A stretch of 64,000 bases of DNA from assembly GCA_002368645.1 (NCBI GenBank), contig DFEE01000003.1, positions 1 through 64,000 of the forward strand, written 5' to 3'. Made by a program: the position numbers and the translations under genes. Within the stretch, counting starts at the first letter, position 1. Each line of letters starts with the position of its first letter. This DNA is from Bacteroidales bacterium UBA3810. GTDB lineage: Bacteria > Bacteroidota > Bacteroidia > Bacteroidales > Paludibacteraceae. Shown here one piece after another: positions 52,338 to 57,876 of the stretch. The notes under the pieces were generated by a model. It saw only the letters and a list, made by a program, of their open reading frames with translations. It searched no databases and had not been told where the DNA came from.

Positions 52338-52479
52338 AACCCGCCAAGTTAAACGGAGATAACACACAGAAATAATTAGTAAGGTTCCGCATATACGGAA
52401 GCTTTTACCTCAATCGATAATAGAGCTTACACCATTACGGTGGGCTTCTTAGATTGAGGTGAGGTCTCCTTGGCGGGTT
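52338..52479 (+). ncRNA. Candidate structured RNA element upstream of the methyltransferase
   Basis: An 11-bp closing stem (AACCCGCCAAG 52338-52348 with CTTGGCGGGTT 52469-52479) encloses a TTCCG/CGGAA hairpin (52385-52400) and a 9-bp ACCTCAATC/GATTGAGGT stem (52407-52415 with 52452-52460) that itself holds a CACC/GGTG hairpin (52430-52442). This nested multi-branch design is far beyond chance for 140 bases. It may be an RNA regulator, a leader element or a DNA site. No reverse transcriptase gene is near, so a retron is not supported. Confidence 0.5.
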
Positions 52480-52527
52480 ACCTTGGCTACACGATAAGGA
52501 GCTCATCTTTCTTATTGTGCAATTACG

Positions 52528-52560
52528 GATTGATAGTATGCGTAAATGTATTATCAATCC
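52528..52560 (+). promoter_or_regulatory. Inverted repeat abutting the methyltransferase start codon
   Basis: GGATTGATA (52528-52536) and TATCAATCC (52552-52560) form a 9-bp repeat that ends directly at the ATG at 52561. It could be the binding site of the methyltransferase or a regulator, or an RNA stem that hides the ribosome site. Confidence 0.5.
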
Positions 52561-53697
52561 ATGGCAAAAAATAGTAATCTCGGGCAGGCGAAAGCCGCCA
52601 AAAATGATGAGTTCTACACCCAGTATGCGGACATACAGAAAGAAGTAAACGCATACATTGAATACAACCCTGATGTCTTTCGTGGCAAGACAATCTTGTT
52701 GCCTTGCGATGATCCGGAATGGAGCAACTTTACCAAGTTCTTTGCACAGAACTTTGAGTTCTTCGGTCTGAAGAAACTCATTTCTACTTCATACGCCATA
52801 GAAAGCAAAAAGTACCAAACCGACTGGCAACCGACACTCTTTGAAACGGAGAATCCGTTGTACAATGTAGAGAAAAGCCGTATCAAGGGCAAAATCTTTA
52901 CACTTACACACGATACCAATAACAGCGGTCGAATTGACATTGACGACTTGCAATGGAGTTACCTCGAAGGCGATGGCGACTTCCGTTCTGCCGAAGTAAC
53001 CGCTCTCCGAGACGAAGCAGATATTATTATCACAAACCCGCCTTTCTCGCTGTTCCGCGAATTCCTTGCATGGATTATGGAAGGCAAGAAACAGTTTTTG
53101 ATAATTGGCAATATTAACGCTATTTCCTATAAAGAGGTTTTCCCTTTGATAAGAGATAATAAGATTTGGCTCGGACCAAGTATAACAAGTGGAGATAGGT
53201 TATTTATGATTCCAGAGGACTTGTATAACGAGAGTAAAGTTGGAGCTCGCGACGTTATTATAGAAGGACAACATTATATAAGTGTTGTAGGAGTTAGATG
53301 GTATACAAATCTAGATCATGGTCGTCGTCACGAACCTATTCAATTGATGAGTATGGCAGATAATTTGAAATTCAATAAAAAACTTAAAGGATTGCAAAAA
53401 TATATTCATTATGAAAATTATGATGCTATAGAAGTTCCCTTTGTTGAACTTATACCATCTGATTATAATGGGACGATAGGAGTTCCCCTTTCATTTCTTG
53501 ATAAATATTGTCCAGAACAATTCATTATTATTGGTCAAACTCAAGGCGATTCTGGTAAAGAGTTAGGACTCGCTCCTTATCCGCGAGAATTGAAGAAACT
53601 GAATAAAAGTCTTCGAGATGGTCAATTATATTATATAGACGAGGATGGTATTCCACAAAAACCATACGCACGCATATTAATCCGTAAAAAACAATAA
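52561..53697 (+). CDS. EcoRI-family adenine-specific DNA methyltransferase
   Basis: This 378-residue protein matches the EcoRI-type N6-adenine methyltransferase family. It opens AKNSNLGQAKAAKNDEFYTQ, has LLPCDDPEWSNFTKFFAQNF (residues about 50-69), a SAM-pocket region, and the catalytic IITNPPFSLFREFLAW (motif IV, about 157). The ATG at 52561 matches the family start; an in-frame ATG 15 bases upstream overlaps the inverted repeat. It probably protects host DNA. The DUF262-HNH gene follows after 5 bases, as a likely partner nuclease. Confidence 0.85.
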   Translation: MAKNSNLGQAKAAKNDEFYTQYADIQKEVNAYIEYNPDVFRGKTILLPCDDPEWSNFTKFFAQNFEFFGLKKLISTSYAIESKKYQTDWQPTLFETENPLYNVEKSRIKGKIFTLTHDTNNSGRIDIDDLQWSYLEGDGDFRSAEVTALRDEADIIITNPPFSLFREFLAWIMEGKKQFLIIGNINAISYKEVFPLIRDNKIWLGPSITSGDRLFMIPEDLYNESKVGARDVIIEGQHYISVVGVRWYTNLDHGRRHEPIQLMSMADNLKFNKKLKGLQKYIHYENYDAIEVPFVELIPSDYNGTIGVPLSFLDKYCPEQFIIIGQTQGDSGKELGLAPYPRELKKLNKSLRDGQLYYIDEDGIPQKPYARILIRKKQ

Positions 53698-53702
53698 ATA
53701 CT

Positions 53703-54866
53703 ATGAAAGCAGAACGGAAAATATACACCGTTGAGGAAATCTGCAAAGGGTTTACTTACAACGAAGCAGAAGGCAAAGGTCTGTTTGGTCTTTCGGGCAA
53801 ACTGACCATTCAGCCGGAGTATCAGCGTAATTATCTGTACGCCGAGCAAAACGGCGCACGCGAGATAGCAGTCATTGAGTCTGTGCTCAAAGGCTATCCG
53901 ATTGGTTTACTATACTTTAACCGCGTGGACGACAATCATTTGGAGGTACTGGACGGGCAGCAGCGAATCACCTCTTTGGGGCGTTTCCTCACACGCAAGT
54001 TCGCTATCCGTATAAACGGCATGGAGCAGTATTTTGATTACATGGCGGATGATCTCAAAAAGAAGATTCTCCAGACCGAACTGCTGGTCTATGAATGTGA
54101 AGGAACGGAAAGCGAAATCAAAGAATGGTTCAAGACTATAAACATTGTTGGGCTGCCTCTGGAAGAACAGGAGATTTTGAATGCTGTCTATTGCGGACCG
54201 TTTGTCACAAAAGCCAAAGAGGTGTTCTCCAATTCGCAGAACGCCAATATCAACAAATGGGCGGCTTTCCTGCGCGGAAACGTGAAACGCCAAGCATACC
54301 TGCACACCGCCTTGGAATGGGTCAGCCGTGGCGAAATCAGCAAATATATGTCGCTCCACCGCAACGATGATAACATCTGCGAAATGGAGACCTATTTTAA
54401 CAGCGTCATCGACTGGGCAAGCGGAGTGTTTACCAATATCGAGAAAGAGATGTGCGGTCTGCCATGGGGCGAACTCTATGAGAAATATCATAAGAATCCT
54501 TACGACCCTTCAGAAGTAGCTGCCAAACAGCGTGATCTCTACGAAGATTACTATGTAAAGAACAAAAAAGGTATTTATGAATATATCCTCGGTGGCTGTC
54601 AAGATACCAAACTATTAGAGGTGCGTTGCTTTGACGAACCGACCAAGAAAAGCGTCTATGCCCACCAGACAGAAGAAGCCAAGAAGAACGAGGTTTCCAA
54701 CTGTCCGCTTTGTGCCATCGGGCATGACGCAAACCATGCACGTATATGGAAACTGACGGAAATGGATGCCGACCATGTGACTGCGTGGTCTAAAGGCGGC
54801 GCAACGGATATTTCCAACTGCCAAATGCTCTGCCAGACGCATAATAGGGCAAAAGGAAATAAGTAA
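53703..54866 (+). CDS. DUF262 (GmrSD N-type) protein with C-terminal HNH nuclease
   Basis: This 387-residue protein has a DUF262 domain with IQPEYQRNYLYAEQ (about 38-51) and the ParB-like VLDGQQRITSLGRF (about 80-93). It ends in an HNH motif: CPLCAIGHDANHARIWKL, MDADHVTAWSKGG and CQTHNRAKGNK, with zinc-type Cys pairs. The pair recalls GmrSD-type restriction, where DUF262 uses NTP and HNH/DUF1524 cuts DNA. Here the methyltransferase neighbour suggests a restriction-modification role, with unmethylated or differently modified DNA as target. That is inference. Confidence 0.82.
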   Translation: MKAERKIYTVEEICKGFTYNEAEGKGLFGLSGKLTIQPEYQRNYLYAEQNGAREIAVIESVLKGYPIGLLYFNRVDDNHLEVLDGQQRITSLGRFLTRKFAIRINGMEQYFDYMADDLKKKILQTELLVYECEGTESEIKEWFKTINIVGLPLEEQEILNAVYCGPFVTKAKEVFSNSQNANINKWAAFLRGNVKRQAYLHTALEWVSRGEISKYMSLHRNDDNICEMETYFNSVIDWASGVFTNIEKEMCGLPWGELYEKYHKNPYDPSEVAAKQRDLYEDYYVKNKKGIYEYILGGCQDTKLLEVRCFDEPTKKSVYAHQTEEAKKNEVSNCPLCAIGHDANHARIWKLTEMDADHVTAWSKGGATDISNCQMLCQTHNRAKGNK

Positions 54867-54869
54867 GAC

Positions 54870-55352
54870 ATGGAATACATGGAGCGAATACGCAGGTATT
54901 TTCTCGTTATACGGGAACTACATGAGATGGGCTATGAACTTATCCGTGTATGCCCGTGTGTTTCTCCGAATGGAATGAATTGGCGGTGTGCTACTACTGT
55001 AAAGAAATACACTTTGAAGAACTGCGGCGCGATTTATCGCGGACCGGAACATACCGCTGCCAATACATCCGGAGGTAATTTTAGTTGGGGTGACTGCGAT
55101 GGCTTAACGCCGCATGAGATAGCTTTGCAGTTTATTGAGCACTATCCGCATATTGCCAAATGGGGGAAAGGGAAAGATCCCGAATATGTGGAGTGGTTCA
55201 AGAAAGCCAATGACCTTGCCCAACGTGGCTATACCTTCTTTGCTTTTGGAGACTGGTGTTCCTGTTTCGGAAATAACCATAGGATGTTACTTGCGCCCGA
55301 ACCGCCTACTGGTGAATATTTGCCTTTCCCTCCTGCCGGTGAGGTGGTATAG
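54870..55352 (+). CDS. Hypothetical protein in the methyltransferase-nuclease operon
   Basis: This 160-residue protein starts 3 bases after the HNH gene stop, so it is probably cotranscribed with the methyltransferase and nuclease. Visible: a helical start (MERIRRYFLVIRELHEMGYE), then Cys/Trp-rich segments (CPCVSPNGMNWRC, NFSWGDCDGLTPHE, FAFGDWCSCFGNN) that may bind metal or form a compact beta fold. The Pro-rich C-terminus (PPTGEYLPFPPAGEVV) looks like a tail. I do not recognise a family. Confidence 0.6.
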   Translation: MEYMERIRRYFLVIRELHEMGYELIRVCPCVSPNGMNWRCATTVKKYTLKNCGAIYRGPEHTAANTSGGNFSWGDCDGLTPHEIALQFIEHYPHIAKWGKGKDPEYVEWFKKANDLAQRGYTFFAFGDWCSCFGNNHRMLLAPEPPTGEYLPFPPAGEVV

Positions 55353-55614
55353 TAGTAGCGCGAGAGTTGCTTGAGAGTGAAGGAGTGCGACGGAACGCAC
55401 TCCGAGTGAAGTGCCCGAATAGTCCCCACTATGAGGACAGGCACGAACATAGAACAAAAGATTGACAACTACAATTCACGGGTTCGCTGATTCTTAATAA
55501 TCATACACTTTTCAACTTCGTTTCAAAATCGGTTCAAATAGCACACCTTATGCTGACCTTAAGCACCTTTTGGGCAGAGGTTGGTATAACATCTAAATCT
55601 TAACAATCGGACAT
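55353..55614. other. Gene-free stretch after the defence-like operon
   Basis: It contains a perfect 8-bp hairpin, GGAGTGCG (55382-55389) with CGCACTCC (55396-55403), loop acggaa, 30 bases after the hypothetical gene, which may end its transcript. I see nothing else in it. Confidence 0.45.
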
Positions 55615-55722
55615 TTATAGCGAAATATATTTATTGCCGTTCTGGATGATAATACCTTTGTAGCCGCTACTGACCGGACGACCTTGCAGGTCATAGGCGG
55701 TGGCGTGTAGTCTTGTCTTCAT
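55615..55722 (-). CDS. 35-residue orphan T9SS-type C-terminal tail peptide
   Basis: ATG at 55722 opens a 35-codon ORF, MKTRLHATAYDLQGRPVSSG, ending IIIQNGNKYISL. It matches the C-terminal sorting-tail pattern of T9SS cargo in this order (YDLQGRPV...GIIIQNGNKY) but has no cargo in front and no signal peptide. A TACCTTTG box lies at 55748-55755 on the minus strand, without a good -33 element. It may be the stub left after deletion of a large gene, or a small expressed peptide. Confidence 0.45.
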   Translation of the reverse strand: MKTRLHATAYDLQGRPVSSGYKGIIIQNGNKYISL

Positions 55723-55782
55723 ACGAATGTTGTTTTGAATTCGAGTGCAAAGGTACAACAAAAGCCGCAAACTGCTGTTACA

Positions 55783-55826
55783 CAGCGCAAGAGTAGCGTA
55801 CGGGTAGCGTACGGGTAGCGCAAGGG
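55783..55826. repeat. Period-11 array in the spacer
   Basis: Units cagcgcaagag, tagcgtacggg, tagcgtacggg, tagcgcaaggg in strict 11-base period. Confidence 0.65.
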
Positions 55827-55876
55827 GGAGAAGAACTTTGGTTCAAACCATCGTTTTGCCGGTTTTGTTTTGACAA

Positions 55877-55900
55877 AAAAAACGCCCCGAAGGACGTTTT
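55877..55900 (-). terminator. Intrinsic terminator
   Basis: On the minus strand AAAACGTCC, ttcg, GGGCGTTTTTTTT forms a stem and T tract just after the stop of the gene at 55904. Its TTCG loop is very stable. Confidence 0.8.
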
Positions 55901-55903
55901 CTT

Positions 55904-56290
55904 TTAGAGCTTGAATACCTTGGTTGCCAACAGTGCTGCTTCGCCTTGCAGGAAATAGGTCTTGCTGACCGGGCGGTAGTCAATCTGCTCGTAGAGGTAT
56001 AGCCGCAGCGAAACAAACTGTTTGTCGGCGGAGATATGACCTTCCACCAGTACGTTTCCGTTGACCGCCTCTTCATAGGTATTCAGTTTGGACAGACGCT
56101 GAACGAACTTGTCGTCCTCCAACGAGAACAAGTCTTTCATCTCATCTCGCACGATCAGGCCATAATAGCGATCGTAGTCAGTAATCCGGCTGTTGGTCGG
56201 CGTATATACCAAGTGGTGAAAGAGCCCGAAGAACGCACTCTTGCGAGCGATGTACGGTTGATCAATCAATTTGATATTTTCTGTTTCCAT
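55904..56290 (-). CDS. Hypothetical cytoplasmic protein
   Basis: This 128-residue protein is not recognised. It starts METENIKLIDQPYIARKSAFFG and contains YTPTNSRITDYDRYYGLIVR and FVSLRLYLYEQIDYRPVSKT; it has no signal peptide or membrane helix and looks like a compact alpha/beta domain. It is followed closely by a strong terminator and lies 41 bases from the Ca/Na exchanger gene, so it is probably the last gene of that transcript. Function unknown. Confidence 0.55.
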   Translation of the reverse strand: METENIKLIDQPYIARKSAFFGLFHHLVYTPTNSRITDYDRYYGLIVRDEMKDLFSLEDDKFVQRLSKLNTYEEAVNGNVLVEGHISADKQFVSLRLYLYEQIDYRPVSKTYFLQGEAALLATKVFKL

Positions 56291-56296
56291 AGGGAT

Positions 56297-56331
56297 ATTT
56301 TCTTATTTACTCATTTTCTTATTTTTTCATT
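56297..56331. repeat. Period-8 array between the exchanger and the hypothetical gene
   Basis: Units near ttttctta, tttactca, ttttctta, ttttttca repeat every 8 bases and fill the spacer. Confidence 0.6.
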
Positions 56332-57279
56332 TTATATATTAATCAGTCTGTACGTCAGGTATGCCGCATAGACGATTAACAGGACTGCGCCATGCCATCG
56401 TTTGAGTTGGTGCTGGCGGTTGGAGATGACTCCCAGCCAGACCAACACAGCTCCCAGCGTAGCCATAATGCCGTCCAAGATGATTCCTTCGTAGGCGGGA
56501 AGGGGTCGGAGCAGCGCGGATGTGCCCAAGATAAAGAACACATTGAATGACACGCTACCCACAATGTTACCCAATGCCAGGTCGCAGTTGTGCTTGGTGG
56601 CAGCCACAACCGAAGTAGCCAGTTCGGGCAGAGAAGTTCCGAGCGCTACGATGGTCAGCCCGATGATAGCGTCCGGCACGCCCAATTCCGTTGCTACACG
56701 GACAGAACCGCGGACAATCATCTCGCCGCCTATAATCAATCCTGCAAGTCCCAAGACGATATATATCAGCGCCTTGGCAAGCGGCATAGGTTTGAAATCT
56801 TCCGTGCTGTCCGGTTCCGCTTTCGCCGTTTTGACACTGTGGTACATGAAGATACCGAAAATCAGCAGCAGGATGACACCGCTCAGGCGGGACATGCCCG
56901 GCACGGACTCCAAAGGCAGCGTGACAAGCACAGCCACCAGCACCACGATACCGGCAAGGATATTCATCGGAATATCAAAGACCCGTGCGGAGCGGGCAGA
57001 GGCAATCGGGTAAACCAGTGCCGTCAGACCGAGGATGACGAATATATTGATGATGTTGCTACCCACAATATTGGTCAATGCGAGGTCTGTCTGCCCCTCT
57101 GCCACCGAGAGCATGTTGACTACAAACTCCGGCATCGAAGTGCCGAAAGCCACAACGGTCATGCCGATGACGAGATTACTGATGCCGAAGCGTTTTGCCA
57201 AACCCGAAGCGCCGTCCACCAGCCCTTCTGCACCTAACAAAAGGAATATAAATCCGAATACGATAATCAAGGCTGTCAT
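56332..57279 (-). CDS. Calcium/sodium antiporter (YrbG-type CaCA family)
   Basis: This 315-residue inner-membrane antiporter has about ten helices and two inverted alpha repeats: GTSMPEFVVNMLS with NIVGSNIINIF in the first half, and GTSLPELATSVVAA with NIVGSVSFNVFF in the second. These Glu and Asn residues bind the ions. It exchanges Ca2+ for Na+ across the membrane. Its ATG overlaps the stop of a 36-residue membrane peptide gene by ATGA. Confidence 0.92.
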   Translation of the reverse strand: MTALIIVFGFIFLLLGAEGLVDGASGLAKRFGISNLVIGMTVVAFGTSMPEFVVNMLSVAEGQTDLALTNIVGSNIINIFVILGLTALVYPIASARSARVFDIPMNILAGIVVLVAVLVTLPLESVPGMSRLSGVILLLIFGIFMYHSVKTAKAEPDSTEDFKPMPLAKALIYIVLGLAGLIIGGEMIVRGSVRVATELGVPDAIIGLTIVALGTSLPELATSVVAATKHNCDLALGNIVGSVSFNVFFILGTSALLRPLPAYEGIILDGIMATLGAVLVWLGVISNRQHQLKRWHGAVLLIVYAAYLTYRLINI

Positions 57280-57386
57280 TTCTCTTCGTCGTGTTTGTTG
57301 CCTTTACCGTATTTATTGAGGATAAGAATAGGTATGAGGCCGAGTGCTAACAGCACAACGGCGACAATGATAGTTGTTGCATTCAT
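57276..57386 (-). CDS. 36-residue single-helix membrane peptide
   Basis: ATG at 57386 opens a 36-codon ORF: a helix (IIVAVVLLALGLIPILIL) followed by a charged tail, NKYGKGNKHDEEK. The TGA overlaps the exchanger's ATG as ATGA, the coupling used by other real gene pairs in this window, and the composition is that of a small membrane protein. It may regulate or assemble with the exchanger. Not recognised as a family. Confidence 0.55.
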   Translation of the reverse strand: MNATTIIVAVVLLALGLIPILILNKYGKGNKHDEEK

Positions 57387-57389
57387 AAA

Positions 57390-57436
57390 GTCATTTACGA
57401 TTTGGTCATTTACAATTTAGTCATTTATTTGGTCAT
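57390..57436. repeat. Alternating 8/7-base (period-15) array
   Basis: gtcattta, cgatttg, gtcattta, caattta, gtcattta, tttg, gtcata. It sits just upstream of the membrane peptide gene. The rest of the stretch to 57507 has only a weak GCC-CCAGA/TCTGG-GGC hairpin (about 57440-57463). Confidence 0.5.
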
Positions 57437-57507
57437 ACGACCATTTAGCCGCCAGAAATCATCTGGAGGCTGAATACTACTGAAAGCTGTAGGCTTTTAA
57501 TTGTAAA

Positions 57508-57876
57508 TTACCAAAAAGCAGAGAAAGGGAAGCCGATGTCAAAGGACTCAAGGCTTCTGATGAGTGTGCGCGAGCGACATATAGTCCGCGCGATAGAATA
57601 AGAGGTGGCTATATTAGCCGGCAGCCCGAAAACGGACTGCGAGAGGCGTTTGAGTTGCTGGCGTGCAGAGAGATGGATGACTGTCATCTGGATCCGCTCT
57701 ATCTGCACAGGGATAGCGCAGTCGGAGGTAGCGACAATATAACTGATCTGCTGCGGAACAGGAACAGTTGCCCTACTCCGCTCCACAACGGGCTGCGGGC
57801 GACAGCCATGACTACCGCCGGCAACCGCCATGAAAGCGGTCAATAAGAATACTATGATCTGCCAGTGTCTTTTCAT
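57508..57876 (-). CDS. Small exported hypothetical protein
   Basis: This 122-residue protein has a signal peptide (WQIIVFLLTAFMAVAGGSHG), followed by a Cys and an Arg-rich mature part (RPQPVVERSR; SIARTICRSRTLIRS). It starts at the last base of the preceding stop (TAATG), so it is translationally coupled to the large PEP/pyruvate-binding protein. No domain is recognised. GGSHGC is not a good lipobox. Confidence 0.5.
   Translation of the reverse strand: MKRHWQIIVFLLTAFMAVAGGSHGCRPQPVVERSRATVPVPQQISYIVATSDCAIPVQIERIQMTVIHLSARQQLKRLSQSVFGLPANIATSYSIARTICRSRTLIRSLESFDIGFPFSAFW

Noticed and set aside
52338..52479. Retron-like or integron attC-like site in the structured region
   Set aside because: No reverse transcriptase or integrase is encoded nearby, and the ends do not match attC core sites (RYYYAAC / GTTRRRY).
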